A DNA stretch of 64,000 bases from Novosphingobium sp. 9 (GTDB lineage Bacteria > Pseudomonadota > Alphaproteobacteria > Sphingomonadales > Sphingomonadaceae). Below, one piece after another: positions 52,111 to 61,776 of this stretch. Position numbers and translations under genes: made by a program. The notes beneath the pieces are model-generated. The model saw only the letters and a program-made list of their open reading frames with translations. It was not told the DNA's origin and made no database searches. The stretch's first letter is position 1. Each line of letters begins with the position of its first letter. The stretch covers positions 1,054,501 to 1,118,500 of the forward strand of contig NZ_CP022707.1 in NCBI RefSeq assembly GCF_025340265.1. Reading direction: 5' to 3'.

Positions 52111-52142
52111 CGCCCCGCAGGGGTTGGATGGCCTGCGGGGCG
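52111..52142. terminator. Hairpin downstream of low-complexity gene
   Basis: CGCCCCGCAGG (52111-52121) and CCTGCGGGGCG (52132-52142) form a perfect 11-bp stem, read on the minus strand about 47 bases after the stop at 52189. No T-run. Confidence 0.55.
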
Positions 52143-52188
52143 CGTCGGCCTCCGGGGCCCGCGCTTGCGGGTCTGCCGGGGCGGGGGG

Positions 52189-53301
52189 TTATTGGGCGGC
52201 GCTGCTGCCTGAGCCGCTATTCGCAGTCGTGGCCTTTTCGCTGCTGACGCCCAGGTTCACCGAACCGCTGGCGCCATTGCGCGAGGCAGAGCCGCTGCCC
52301 GATCCGGTGGCGGTGGTGGTGCGCTTGCCGGTGGTGGCGCTGGCCGAGCCGTCACCGCTGCCGCTGACGGAAGAGTCCGACGACGTGTCCGATAGCGAAC
52401 CGGCGGTATCGCGCAGCTTGCCTGTTGCGGTCTTCGCGCGCTGGGTGGTGGCCGAACGGGCATTCGAGGCCGCCGTGCGGGCGCTGGACGCGGTGCCGGA
52501 AGCCGTATTGGCCGCGCGCGAGGTGAGGGCCGAAGTCGCGCCCGATGTGTCAGGTGTGCTGACGCTGCCCAGCAGCCCGCCCGAGGCCGAGCCATTGGCG
52601 CCCGAACTGTTCGCCGAGCCGCTGGTGCTGCCGGTACCCGAACCCGAAACGCCGGTTTCCGAAGCCGCAGAGGTCAGCGCCGAGCGCGCGCCGCTGGTGG
52701 CGTTAGAGGTGGCGCTGCGGGCCTTGCCGGAAGCGCTCTGAAGGCGGCCAGAGGCGCCCTGCGCACGATCCGCAGCGGTCGAGCGGGCGTTGGCGGCGGC
52801 GCTTTTCGCGCTGGAAGTAAGACCCGAGGCATCCGGCGTCGCGGCGCTGCCCAGCAGGTTGCCCGAGCCATTGGCCGCGCCGGTCGTCGAACCGTTGCCC
52901 AGCATCGAGCTCGCCGAGCCGGTCAGGTTGCCGGTGGCCGAGCGGGTGGCCGAGGTGTCCGAGGTCGTGCCGGTGCTCGACGGCGTGGTGCTGGAAGTTG
53001 TGTCGCTGCTGCGGTGACGGCGGGTCTTCACGGTCTTGGCGGCGCTGCCGCTCGCGTTCGACGTCACGTTGCGGCCGGTGCGGGTAACGCCGAAGGCGCC
53101 GTCGCCGTCCATGGTGCTGCCGACCGAGCTGCCCATGCCGCTCAGCGTGCCGCCGAAGCCGCCGCCCAGCGCGCCGCCAAGGCCGCCACCACCGAGACCG
53201 CCGCCGCCCAGCAGCTGGGCCTGTGCCACGCCGGGCACGGCGAAGATCGCCAGCGCGACCGAGGTGGTGGTGAGAATGGTTGCGAGAGTCTTCCTGTTCA
53301 T
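52189..53301 (-). CDS. Secreted Ser/Gly/Ala/Thr-rich repeat protein, uncharacterised
   Basis: A 370-residue exported protein: signal peptide ending FAVPGVAQAQ (about residue 28), a Gly-rich start (LLGGGGLGGGGLGGALGGGF), then Ser/Thr/Ala-rich low complexity. Two copies of a longer unit are visible: LLGSAATPDASGLTSSAKSA and LLGSVSTPDTSGATSALTSR, each followed by runs of R-S-A/T heptad-like repeats. No cysteine or catalytic motif. Perhaps a surface, matrix or LEA-like filler. Beside a secreted protease and an ECF sigma pair. Confidence 0.6.
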   Translation of the reverse strand: MNRKTLATILTTTSVALAIFAVPGVAQAQLLGGGGLGGGGLGGALGGGFGGTLSGMGSSVGSTMDGDGAFGVTRTGRNVTSNASGSAAKTVKTRRHRSSDTTSSTTPSSTGTTSDTSATRSATGNLTGSASSMLGNGSTTGAANGSGNLLGSAATPDASGLTSSAKSAAANARSTAADRAQGASGRLQSASGKARSATSNATSGARSALTSAASETGVSGSGTGSTSGSANSSGANGSASGGLLGSVSTPDTSGATSALTSRAANTASGTASSARTAASNARSATTQRAKTATGKLRDTAGSLSDTSSDSSVSGSGDGSASATTGKRTTTATGSGSGSASRNGASGSVNLGVSSEKATTANSGSGSSAAQ

Positions 53302-53410
53302 CGGTGTGCTCCTTCTTGCGTCCCTACCTCCATTTCGGGAGGCTCGGGGAAGGAACGGGTGCCGGTTTCGCTTTCATCCCTCGGCAACGAGATTTTTCGG
53401 AAATATTCGC

Positions 53411-54723
53411 TCAGAGCCCCGAGCGGCAGATGTTGCAGAGCACGCCCCGGCCAGTTTCGGAGCGCCCGGTGTTGCGCCGGCCGGAAAGCGCTTCGGCATC
53501 GGTCGCGCGCAGGGCCGCGCGTGCATCCGCGCCGCCCTGTCTGCGCGCGGCGATGCGCGAGGCGACCAAAGGGGCGGCATAGGAGGTACCGCGCAAATCG
53601 ATGCGGCCTCTTTTTGGCACCAGCGCGCTCATGTCCGCGCCGGGCGCGGCATAGTCCAGATGCGTAGCGCGGCCCGCCTCGATCAGCACGCGGCCCGCAC
53701 CGTCGATGCCGGTGACGGCGATCACGCCGGGGTAGGAGGCGGGGTAGGCGGGGGCGCTGCGGCGCCGTCATTGCCTACGGCGGCCACGATGGTCATGCCG
53801 CGCTGCTGCGCCGCTGCCACTGCACGGGCGAGCAGCGGATTGGCCGGGCCGACAAGGCTGATCGAGACCACCGGCACCGCCTCCTGCTGCATCCAGCCCA
53901 GCGCGCGGGCGATCGCCAGCGCGTTGCCGCCCGCCGGATCGCTGCCGTAGACATCGGCATCGTAGAGCCGCGCCGTGCCCGCGCCTGCCAGCAGCGAGGC
54001 GATGGCGGCGGCGTGGTCGCTGACGCGCGGGGCGCCTTGGGCGAAGCCGCGCTGGGCGACGATACGGGCGGCGCTCTGCGGCGAGCCGGTGCCGAAGCCG
54101 CCGTCGATCACGCCCACGGTGCCGCCGCGCGGCAGGTCGGACGGGGAGGGGCGGCTGGTCTCTCGGGACGACGACGTGGAGGCGCCCGCCGGAAAGTGCA
54201 GCTGGTCGGCGGAGATCTCGCGGCCCGGCAGCGCCTTGCGCAAGCCATCCACCGCGCGGGCCAGCGATTGACCGTCAGGCGTGCGCAGCCGGGCATAGGC
54301 AATGCCGAGACCGTCAAGCGTGCCGTTCTCGATCACCGTGTATCCCGCGCCTTTCGCCGTTGCCAGCGCGGTGGGATCGGGATCGAGCAGCAGCACTTCG
54401 CCGCGCACGGCGGGCTGGTGGTCCTCGTCCCATTCCACACTGTCCTTGTGACGGCTGACGAACCGGGCAAGGCGCTGCAGCCGCTCGCGCGCCAGCGAGG
54501 TGGCATCGCGCAAGGTATGTGCCAAGGGATCGGTGAGCGGCGAGGCAATGTCGTCGAGCGCGCCTTTCACGCCGTCGCGCACCTGCCCCAGCGCCGTGCC
54601 GGGATCGAGCGCCCCGCCGGTCGGCAGCCCGCTCACCAGCTGCGCGTGCAGGGGCGGCGTGAGCAGCGCGGCGGTCGCGATCGCGGTGGTCATTGTCGCC
54701 CATATTGCGGCGCGGCGGCGCAT
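53411..54723 (-). CDS. Exported subtilisin-like (S8) serine protease (apparent frameshift)
   Basis: About 437 residues. Signal peptide ending PPLHAQ, a propeptide-like region (residues 30-190), then the S8 domain: GTVGVIDGGFG (Asp), RVSDHAAAIASLLAG (His), VAAVGNDGA (oxyanion Asn) and RGTSYAAPLVAS (Ser). The frame breaks at the G run 53750-53754 (plus strand); one more base joins APPAYPASYPGVIAVTGIDGAG and restores the Ser motif. The start at 54723 (ATG) is preferred over GTG 54753. It is divergent from the ECF sigma gene across an inverted repeat, so it may be a target of, or input to, that system. Confidence 0.82.
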
Positions 54724-54757
54724 TTGCTTGTCCCTTTCGAAAATTCGTAGCACTCAC

Positions 54758-54789
54758 GGATGAAACGTCATCGTCCCGCCGTTTCATCC
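54758..54789. promoter_or_regulatory. 10-bp inverted repeat in protease/sigma divergent promoter
   Basis: GGATGAAACG (54758-54767) and CGTTTCATCC (54780-54789) are exact reverse complements, centred between the divergent starts 54723 and 54807. Each arm holds an AAC on one strand and CGT on the other, as in many ECF promoters, but the 13-base spacing is short of the usual 16-17. It may be two head-to-head half-sites or a repressor operator. Confidence 0.5.
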
Positions 54790-54806
54790 TCAGGCAAGAC
54801 AATTCG

Positions 54807-55304
54807 ATGAGCACAGAAAGTTTCTGCGACGAACTGACCGCCCTGCTGCCGCGCCTGCGGCGGTTTGCGCGCGGCCTTACCCGCGATGCGGCGGACGCGG
54901 ACGATCTGTGCCAGCAGACGATCGAGCGTGCGTTGCGCGCCTGCCACCAGTGGCAGGAGGGCACGCGCCTCGATGCTTGGGTATACAGGATCATGCGGAA
55001 CCAATGGATCGATGAGGCCCGCGCCAGAGGGCGCCGCGCGCAGACTTTCGTGGACGAGAGCGAAGGGCTGGCCGTGGGCACCTCGGGCACGCCCGAGGCG
55101 GAAGTGCGGGTGGAGATGAACAATGTCGACCGCGCGCTCGACCGGCTGCCTGCGGAACAGCGCGAGGCGGTGCTGCTGGTGATGGTCGAAGGCTTTGCCT
55201 ATCGCGAGGCAGCAGAAATCCTCGGCGTGCCGCAGGGAACATTGACCTCGCGGCTGGGGCGCGGGCGCGAGGCGCTGTTGCGCGAACTGGGAGAAGTGAC
55301 ATGA
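54807..55304 (+). CDS. ECF-family RNA polymerase sigma factor
   Basis: A 165-residue group IV sigma factor: region 2 (LRRFARGLTRDAADADDLCQQTIERALRAC; RLDAWVYRIMRNQWIDEARARG) and region 4 (LPAEQREAVLLVMVEGFAYREAAEILGVPQGTLTSRLGRGREALL). It overlaps the next gene, a membrane anti-sigma-like protein, by ATGA. Probably autoregulated and may direct the divergent protease and the low-complexity gene. Confidence 0.93.
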   Translation: MSTESFCDELTALLPRLRRFARGLTRDAADADDLCQQTIERALRACHQWQEGTRLDAWVYRIMRNQWIDEARARGRRAQTFVDESEGLAVGTSGTPEAEVRVEMNNVDRALDRLPAEQREAVLLVMVEGFAYREAAEILGVPQGTLTSRLGRGREALLRELGEVT

Positions 55305-56071
55305 GCGTGAGCGACAACGACCTGGCGGCCTTCGCCGACGGCGAACTGGCGCCCGACGAGGCGGAACGCGTACGCGCCGCGCTCGCCGCCGATCCCGCGC
55401 TGGCGCAACGGCTGGAGGCACAACGCAAGCTTCGCGCGATGCTGGGCGCCCATCTCGATCCGGTACTGGAAGAGCCGGTGCCGCCTGTCTGGACAGCGAT
55501 GATCGAGAAGGCACGCGCGTCGAAGGGGGAGGTCGCTGCCGAACCGGAAGCCGAAGCGGCGCCGGTGATCGACTTTGCTGCGGCCAAGGCGCAGCGGGAA
55601 GCCTTGCCGTTGACGCCACCGCGCACCGCATGGCTGTGGCGGGCCGGGCCGGCGATCGCCGCCTCGCTGGTGCTGGGCCTGTTCCTGGGCACGCAACTGG
55701 TGCCGCGCGGGCAAGTGGTCGAGCGGGGTGGGCAACTGTTCGCGGCGGGGGCGCTCAAGCGCGGGCTCGATACGCAGCTCGCCTCTGCACAAGCGGACGG
55801 CGGGGTGCGTATCCTCACCAGCTTCCGGCGCGGCGACGGCGATTTCTGCCGCGTCTACGAGGCTTCCGCGAGCGCGGGCCTCGCCTGCCACGATCAGGGG
55901 CACTGGGTGCTCGAACGCACGACCGGGCGTGAGAGCGGCGAAACCGGCGAATACCGGCAGGCGGGCTCTGCCGAGGCCGATCTGATGACGGCGGCGCAGG
56001 ACATGGCGAAAGGCGATCCGCTTGACGCCACGGCAGAGCAGCAGGCCCGCGCATCGGGTTGGGAAAAGTAG
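55301..56071 (+). CDS. Transmembrane anti-sigma factor
   Basis: A 256-residue single-pass inner-membrane protein: an N-terminal cytoplasmic helical domain (NDLAAFADGELAPDEAERVRAAL, DPALAQRLEAQRKLRAML) typical of anti-sigma factors, a membrane helix at about 112-130 (AIAASLVLGLFLGTQLV) and a periplasmic domain with two Cys (DFCRVYEASASAGLACHDQGHW). It lacks the zinc HxxxCxxC. Expected to hold the preceding sigma factor until an envelope signal arrives. Confidence 0.88.
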   Translation: MSVSDNDLAAFADGELAPDEAERVRAALAADPALAQRLEAQRKLRAMLGAHLDPVLEEPVPPVWTAMIEKARASKGEVAAEPEAEAAPVIDFAAAKAQREALPLTPPRTAWLWRAGPAIAASLVLGLFLGTQLVPRGQVVERGGQLFAAGALKRGLDTQLASAQADGGVRILTSFRRGDGDFCRVYEASASAGLACHDQGHWVLERTTGRESGETGEYRQAGSAEADLMTAAQDMAKGDPLDATAEQQARASGWEK

Positions 56072-56264
56072 TCCATTAAGTGCGCGCATTTTTGCAATGC
56101 GCTGTGCCAATCATTGCGTTTGATCGCGCAGGGGTGTGGAGGCAACCTGTCCCCAGCATGCAACCGATGTTACCCTCTCTCCCTGCCCGGTCGACCGTCG
56201 GAGGGGACTTCTCGCAAGTCTCCTGCGCGGTCGATCCGGGGTTTCTCCTCAGAGAGGTTCGGGC

Positions 56265-56480
56265 ATGACAAATCCGGCCAGCCCACTTCCAAATACCACG
56301 GTATCCGCTGCCGCTTCGGCGCCGTTTCGCATCGCCCGCACGCGTGAGGAAATCCTGAGTGCCGCCGCCGCGCGCGGTCTCGCCATTCCGGTCGAATGCC
56401 TTGAGGGCGTGGAGGCGAACATGGCGCTGCTGGCATCGCATGCCGCCCGCCTTGCAGATGACGGGAGCCGTGTGGCGTGA
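56265..56480 (+). CDS. AtzG/HpxX-like small subunit (DUF4089)
   Basis: A 71-residue helical protein matching the DUF4089 type: FRIARTREEILSAAAARGLAIPVECLEGVEANMALLASHAARL. Such proteins bind an AtzE-type amidase (AtzG with AtzE; HpxX with HpxY) as a small subunit. AGAGAGG precedes the ATG. It overlaps the amidase gene by GTGA. Confidence 0.77.
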   Translation: MTNPASPLPNTTVSAAASAPFRIARTREEILSAAAARGLAIPVECLEGVEANMALLASHAARLADDGSRVA

Positions 56481-57820
56481 CCTTCAAGGCAAGGCAGATC
56501 GCCAGCGCGGTTCGCGCCGGGCGGCTCAGCGCGCGCGAAGTCGTGGAAGGATGTCTTGAGCAGCTCCACGCCGGAACTGATGATCCACTCCGCGCCATAA
56601 CGCGGGTGCTGGCCGAACGGGCGCTGGCCGAAGCCGATGCCGTCGACGTTCTGGTGGCCGAGGGGCGCGATCCGGGCCCGCTGGCGGGTGTGCCTTATGG
56701 CGTGAAGGACCTGTTAGACGTGGCGGGCCTTCCCACCACCGCAGGATCGCGCATTCATGCTGGGGCGTCACCCGCGCGCGCCGATGCCGAGGCGGTGCGG
56801 CGGATGCAGGCGGCGGGCGCGGTGCTGGTCGCCACGCTCAACATGGACGAATTCGCCTACGGCTTTGCGACCATCAACGCGCTGCACGGCACCACGCGCA
56901 ACCCGCATGACCCGGCGCGCCTTGCGGGCGGTTCCTCCGGCGGTTCGGCGGCGGTCGTGGCGGCGGGGCTGATGCCGCTGGCGCTGGGCTCGGACACCAA
57001 CGGATCGGTGCGCGTGCCTGCCAGTCTGACCGGGCTCTATGGCCTAAAGCCCAGCCACGGAGACCTGCCGCTGGCGGGCGTGTTTCCGTTTGCCGAAAGC
57101 TTCGATGACGTAGGCCCCTTTGCGCGCGATGCAGGCGATATGGCGACGGTTTGGGAAGTGCTCTCGCAGCGTTCCGCCCCGCAAGATCAGGCACCGCTGC
57201 GCATCGCCCGGCTGGGTGGCCGCTTCCGCGAGAATGCCGATCCCGATCAGCTGGCAGTGATCGACGCGGTGGCCTCGGGCGCACCGCTGGTGGAGCTGCC
57301 CGATGTCGCGGTGGCGCGCTCCGCCGCTTTCGTCATCACGGCCTACGAGGGCGGGCGTCTACACGAGGCGGACCTTGCGCGCGATGCCATGGCCTTCGAT
57401 CCGCAGACCCGCGATCGCCTGCTGGCAGGCGCGCTGCTGCCCGACGAACTCTACCGGCGCGCGCAGGACTATCGCGCGCAATACCGCGCCCGGATCGAGG
57501 CAGTGATGGCCGACTGGGACGTGCTGCTGGCCCCTGCCACGCCGTGCGCGGCGCCGACGATCGCCGATCCGCGCATCCTCGTCGATGGCGAGATGGTGGC
57601 AGCGCGCGCCAATCTGGGCCTGCACACGCAGCCGATCAGCTTTACCGGATTGCCATCGCTGGCCGTGCCGCTCTACCGTCCGGGCAGGTTGCCGCTGGGG
57701 CTGCAACTGGTCGGCGCGCCGCTGGGCGAACCGGCGCTGCTGCGCTTCGCGGTGGAGCTGGAATCGCAAGGGGTTATCGGGGTGACTGCACCGCGTCATG
57801 CGGTGGGTGTCGAGGTTTGA
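56477..57820 (+). CDS. AtzE/HpxY family amidase
   Basis: A 447-residue amidase-signature enzyme. Ser-Ser-Lys triad features: GVPYGVKDLLDVAGLPTTAGS (Lys), LAGGSSGGSAAVVAAGLMPLALGSDTNGSVRVPASLTGLYGLKPS. In the AtzE/AtzG and HpxY/HpxX pairs it hydrolyses a small ureido or carboxamide substrate. With purine and ureide genes around it, it probably acts on an oxalurate- or carbamoyl-type intermediate. Start is GTG 56477, overlapping the small-subunit gene. Confidence 0.88.
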   Translation: MTFKARQIASAVRAGRLSAREVVEGCLEQLHAGTDDPLRAITRVLAERALAEADAVDVLVAEGRDPGPLAGVPYGVKDLLDVAGLPTTAGSRIHAGASPARADAEAVRRMQAAGAVLVATLNMDEFAYGFATINALHGTTRNPHDPARLAGGSSGGSAAVVAAGLMPLALGSDTNGSVRVPASLTGLYGLKPSHGDLPLAGVFPFAESFDDVGPFARDAGDMATVWEVLSQRSAPQDQAPLRIARLGGRFRENADPDQLAVIDAVASGAPLVELPDVAVARSAAFVITAYEGGRLHEADLARDAMAFDPQTRDRLLAGALLPDELYRRAQDYRAQYRARIEAVMADWDVLLAPATPCAAPTIADPRILVDGEMVAARANLGLHTQPISFTGLPSLAVPLYRPGRLPLGLQLVGAPLGEPALLRFAVELESQGVIGVTAPRHAVGVEV

Positions 57821-57837
57821 CGGGGACGGGTTACGGT

Positions 57838-59223
57838 ATGAGCGGGGTCGAGATGGAACGGGAGGCGCTTGATACGCCCTCCGGTGAAATGCACGCGCCG
57901 AAAGGTGCGCTGGAGCGGCGCTTTGCCCTCTCCGCAAGAGGCACCAGCGCGCGCACCGAAGTGCTGGCGGGGATCACCACCTTCCTGACGATGTCCTACA
58001 TCGTGCTGGTGAATCCGGCGATCCTGGGCACGGCAGGAATGCCGGTCGCCTCGGTGGCGGCGGCGACGTGCTTTGCCGCCGCCTTCGCCTCGATCCTGAT
58101 GGGCCTTGTCGCCAACACCCCGCTGGCGCTGGCGCCGGGCATGGGCCTCAACGCCTATTTCGCCTTCACCGTGGTCCAGCAGATGCATGTGCCCTGGCCG
58201 GTGGCGCTGGGCTGCGTGCTGATCTCGGGCGTCGCTTTCCTGGTACTGACGGTCACGGGCATCCGCCAGATGATCGTCGCCTCCATCCCGCCCTATTTGT
58301 TCGCAGCCGTGGCGGGCGGCATCGGTCTGTTCATCGGCTTCATCGGTTTGAAGGATGCCGGGATCGTCGTCGCCAATCCGGCGACGTTCGTGGCGCTGGG
58401 CGATCTCAAGACGCCGGGACCGGCGCTCGCGCTGTTCGGACTGGTGCTGATCGGCGCGCTTTCGGTGTGGAACGTGCGCGGCGCCATGCTGATCGGCATC
58501 GTCGCGACCACGCTGGTCGGCTGGCTGACCGGGCAGGTCGCGCTCCATGCCGAGCCCTACAGCCTTTCGGCGCTGACGGGCACGCTGTTCAAGCTGGACC
58601 TTGGCGGCGTGTTCGGGCTGACCGGCAGCCACGGCCTTGGCCTGCTCGAAATCCTCTTCGTGTTCCTGTTCGTCGACCTGTTCGACAATATCGGCACGCT
58701 GGTCGCCGTGACCAAGCGGGCCGGGCTGATGACCGCTGCTGGCAAGATCCCCGGCCTCAACCGCATCCTCATCACCGATGCGGTATCGACCATCGTCGGC
58801 TCGATGGCGGGCACCAGCACGGTGACGAGCTATGTCGAGAGCGCGGCGGGCGTGCAGGCGGGCGGGCGCACCGGCCTTACCGCCGTCGTCACCGGCCTGC
58901 TGTTCCTCGCGACGATGTTCGTGGCGCCTTATGCGCAGTTGATCCCGCTGGCGGCGACCGCGCCCGCGCTGATCATCGTGGGCGGGCTGATGCTGCTGCC
59001 GCTGACCGAAGTCGAGTGGGAAGACCCGCTGAGCGCAATCCCTGCGTTCCTGACGGTGGCAATGATCCCGCTGACCTTCTCGATCGCCAACGGCCTCGCG
59101 TTCGGGATCACCGCGCATGCGCTGCTCAAGCTGGTGCGCGGACAGCTCAAGACCTCCGACTGGTTCCTGTGTCTTCTGGCGGCGCTGTTCGTCGCCCGCT
59201 TCGTCTGGATGGGAGCCGCCTGA
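57838..59223 (+). CDS. AzgA-type purine permease (NCS2)
   Basis: A 461-residue uptake carrier of the AzgA/GhxP branch, for hypoxanthine, guanine or adenine with protons. Family motifs: FLTMSYIVLVNPAILGTAGMP, TPLALAPGMGLNAYFAFTVV, FVFLFVDLFDNIGTLVAVTKRAGL, GTSTVTSYVESAAGVQAGGRTGL. About 12-14 helices. The start at 57838 is weakly supported; the first 30 residues are soluble. It supplies substrate for the purine catabolic genes around it and overlaps the next gene by one base (TGATG). Confidence 0.92.
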   Translation: MSGVEMEREALDTPSGEMHAPKGALERRFALSARGTSARTEVLAGITTFLTMSYIVLVNPAILGTAGMPVASVAAATCFAAAFASILMGLVANTPLALAPGMGLNAYFAFTVVQQMHVPWPVALGCVLISGVAFLVLTVTGIRQMIVASIPPYLFAAVAGGIGLFIGFIGLKDAGIVVANPATFVALGDLKTPGPALALFGLVLIGALSVWNVRGAMLIGIVATTLVGWLTGQVALHAEPYSLSALTGTLFKLDLGGVFGLTGSHGLGLLEILFVFLFVDLFDNIGTLVAVTKRAGLMTAAGKIPGLNRILITDAVSTIVGSMAGTSTVTSYVESAAGVQAGGRTGLTAVVTGLLFLATMFVAPYAQLIPLAATAPALIIVGGLMLLPLTEVEWEDPLSAIPAFLTVAMIPLTFSIANGLAFGITAHALLKLVRGQLKTSDWFLCLLAALFVARFVWMGAA

Positions 59224-60175
59224 TGCGCGCCTTGATTGCCTCGCTTTTTCTTGCTGCGACGACGCCCGCTTCTCTGGCTCACGCTGCGCCGGTGGCGGCC
59301 CATAGCGGCAAGCTCGACACCACGCCACGCACGCTGGTGATGACCGCGTTCGACCCGGAGTGGAACGCGCTCGCCCCCGCGATCCGGGCGCCGCATGCCT
59401 ACAGCGTCAACGGCATGACCTTCCTTGCGGGCACGCTGGAGGGTAAGCCGGTGCTGCTGATGCGCAGCGGCGTCAGCGTCGTCAACGCGGCGATGAACAC
59501 CCAGCTCGCGCTCGACCGCTTTACCGTGAAGCGCATCGTGTTTTCGGGGATCGCGGGCGGCGTCGATCCGCACCTGTCGATCGGCGATGTGATCGTGCCG
59601 GACGACTGGGGCAGTATCTGGAGGTCTCGTTCGCCCGCAAGGACGGTACGGGCTGGCGCCCGCCCGAAGCGGTGGACCCCGCAGCGCCTGCCAACTGGCA
59701 GTTCATGTTCCCGCGCGGGGTGCGCGTGGGCAATGCCGCCGAGGCGCCGAAGACGCATTACACCATCGCCATGGACCCGGCGCTGCTGGCGCTGGCCCGC
59801 AAGGTCGCGCCTACCGTCCACATGACCCGCTGTGTCGATGGCGCCGCCAACGCTCGCGCAGACAGTGCGCTGTGCCTGCCGCACGATCCGCAGGTCGTGG
59901 TCGGCGGGACCGGGGTGACGGCGGGGGTCTATGCCGACAACGCGCAGTTCCGCGAATATCTCTACACCGCCTGGCACGCCCGCGTGCTCGATATGGAGAG
60001 CGCTTCGGTGGCGCAGGTCGCCTATGCCAATGCCGTGCCTGCGATCGTGTTCCGCTCGCTCTCCGATCTCGCCGGGGGCGATGCGGACCGCAACATGGAG
60101 AACACGTTCGAGCACCTCGCCTCGGCCAATTCTGCCAAGGTCGTGCGCGCTTTCGTGGCAGCTCTGCCGAACTGA
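59223..60175 (+). CDS. Exported nucleoside phosphorylase/nucleosidase-like protein (apparent frameshift)
   Basis: A phosphorylase-superfamily protein (MTA/SAH nucleosidase-like) with a signal peptide ending SLAHAAP, so it is probably periplasmic, about 317 residues. TLVMTAFDPEWNALAPAI, VLLMRSGVSVVNAAMNTQLALDRF and VFSGIAGGVDPHLSIGDVIVPDDWG precede the break at the G run 59608-59611; one more G gives DDWGQYLEVSFARKDG and continues to VLDMESASVAQVAYANAVPAIVFRSLSDLAGG, the conserved end. It may release free purine bases outside the cytoplasm for the permease upstream. Confidence 0.83.
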
Positions 60176-60192
60176 TCGAAACGGATAAGACA

Positions 60193-61776
60193 ATGAACCT
60201 GAGCACCGTCACCGCCGCCAACGGCATCGTTACCGCGCCGCATGCGCTCGCCGCGAAGGCCGGTCGCGATGTGCTGGCAGACGGCGGCAATGCGGTCGAG
60301 GCCTGCGTTGCCGTCGCGGCGACGCTGGCGGTGGTCTATCCGCATATGACCGCGATCGGCGGCGACGGCTTCTGGCTGATCCGGGAGCCTGATGGCGCCG
60401 TTCACGCGATCCACGGCGTCGGCGGCGCGGCGGCGCGTGCGGATCTGTCGCTCTACGCCGGGCTGGACAGCGTGCCGTTCCGGGGACCGCTGGCGGCGAA
60501 CACGGTGGCGGGCACGATCTCGGCGTGGGAAGCGGCGCTGGAGACGGGGGGCGGCGCCCTGCCGCTCGACCGTCTGCTGCGCGATGCGATTGCCTATGCC
60601 GAGGCGGGCGTGCCGGTGACGGCGGGCGGCGCGGCCATCGCCGAGGGTAAGGGCGGCGAACTGCGCGGCCTGCCGGGTGCCTATGCGGCGACATTCGAGC
60701 CGGAGGGGCATCCGCTGCGCGAAGGCGATACCTTACGCCTGCCCGCGCTCGCGGCCACCTTGCGGCTGCTGGGCGAAGAAGGCCTCGACAGCTTCTATCG
60801 CGGGCCGCTGGCCGCCGACATTGCGGCCGATCTGGCGGAGCTGGGCTCTCCGGTTTCCGCTGCCGATCTTGCCGCGCACCGGGCGACGCGTCCCGATCCG
60901 CTGTCGGTAGGCATCTCGGGCGCGCGGCTGTGGAACACCGCGCCGCCGACGCAAGGGTTTGCCTCGCTGCTGATCCTTGCGCTGTTCGACCGCCTGCAGG
61001 CCGCAGCGCCCGATGGCTTCGATCACGTCCACGGTCTGGTCGAGGCGACCAAGCAGGCCTTCCTGCTGCGGGACCGGCATGTCGGAGATCTCGATTACAC
61101 GACGTTCGACTTTCAGGGTCTGCTTAACGATCCGGCGGCGCTCGATGCCATGGCGGCGCAGATAGATCCGGCGCGCGCGCTGGCATGGCCGCAGCCGCCG
61201 CAGTGGGGCGATACCTGCTGGTTCGCCGCCGCCGACGCAGACGGGCGCGTGGTCTCGTGCATCCAGTCGACCTATTTCGAGTTCGGATCGGGCCTCGTGT
61301 TGCCGCGCACCGGGATCACCTGGCAGAACCGGGGTGCTTCGTTCCGGCTGGCGGAGAGCGGCTGGAACGCGCTGAAGCCGGGGCGCAAGCCCTTCCACAC
61401 GCTCAACCCCGCGCTGGCGACGTTCGACGATGGCCGCGTCATGGCCTATGGTACGATGGGTGGTGAGGGCCAGCCGCAGACGCAGGCGGCGCTGTTCAGC
61501 CGCTATGCGCGTTTCGGTGTCGATCTGCAGGCGGCGATTTCCGCGCCGCGCTGGCTGCTGGGGCGGACCTGGGGCGATGTGACGACCTCGCTCAAGCTGG
61601 AGGACGGCTTCGACGAGGGGCTCTACACCGCGCTGGCCGAAGCCGGACACGACGTCGAGCGCGTCGGCGGTCTGACCGCGACGATGGGCCATGCGGGCGC
61701 GGTCGTGCGACTGCCGGACGGCAGCTTCGAGGGAGCGACCGATCCGCGCAGCGATGGCGAGGCAGCGGGATGGTAG
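60193..61776 (+). CDS. hpxW: Gamma-glutamyltransferase-like enzyme (HpxW/oxamate amidohydrolase type)
   Basis: A 527-residue Ntn-hydrolase of the GGT family. N-terminal half: IVTAPHALAAKAGRDVLADGGNAVEACVAVAATLAVVYPHMTAIGGDGF. The autoprocessing Thr is probably in QWGDTCWFAAADADGRVVS, and GTMGGEGQPQTQAALFSR lies in the small subunit. No signal peptide, unlike true GGT. In Klebsiella, HpxW of this type cleaves oxamate in uric acid breakdown, which fits the neighbours. It overlaps hpxK by 7 bases. Confidence 0.83.
   Translation: MNLSTVTAANGIVTAPHALAAKAGRDVLADGGNAVEACVAVAATLAVVYPHMTAIGGDGFWLIREPDGAVHAIHGVGGAAARADLSLYAGLDSVPFRGPLAANTVAGTISAWEAALETGGGALPLDRLLRDAIAYAEAGVPVTAGGAAIAEGKGGELRGLPGAYAATFEPEGHPLREGDTLRLPALAATLRLLGEEGLDSFYRGPLAADIAADLAELGSPVSAADLAAHRATRPDPLSVGISGARLWNTAPPTQGFASLLILALFDRLQAAAPDGFDHVHGLVEATKQAFLLRDRHVGDLDYTTFDFQGLLNDPAALDAMAAQIDPARALAWPQPPQWGDTCWFAAADADGRVVSCIQSTYFEFGSGLVLPRTGITWQNRGASFRLAESGWNALKPGRKPFHTLNPALATFDDGRVMAYGTMGGEGQPQTQAALFSRYARFGVDLQAAISAPRWLLGRTWGDVTTSLKLEDGFDEGLYTALAEAGHDVERVGGLTATMGHAGAVVRLPDGSFEGATDPRSDGEAAGW

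Noticed and set aside
54758..54789. EcfG/general-stress promoter (GGAAC-N16-GTT)
   Set aside because: No GGAAC is present and spacing is too short; only the inverted repeat can be stated.
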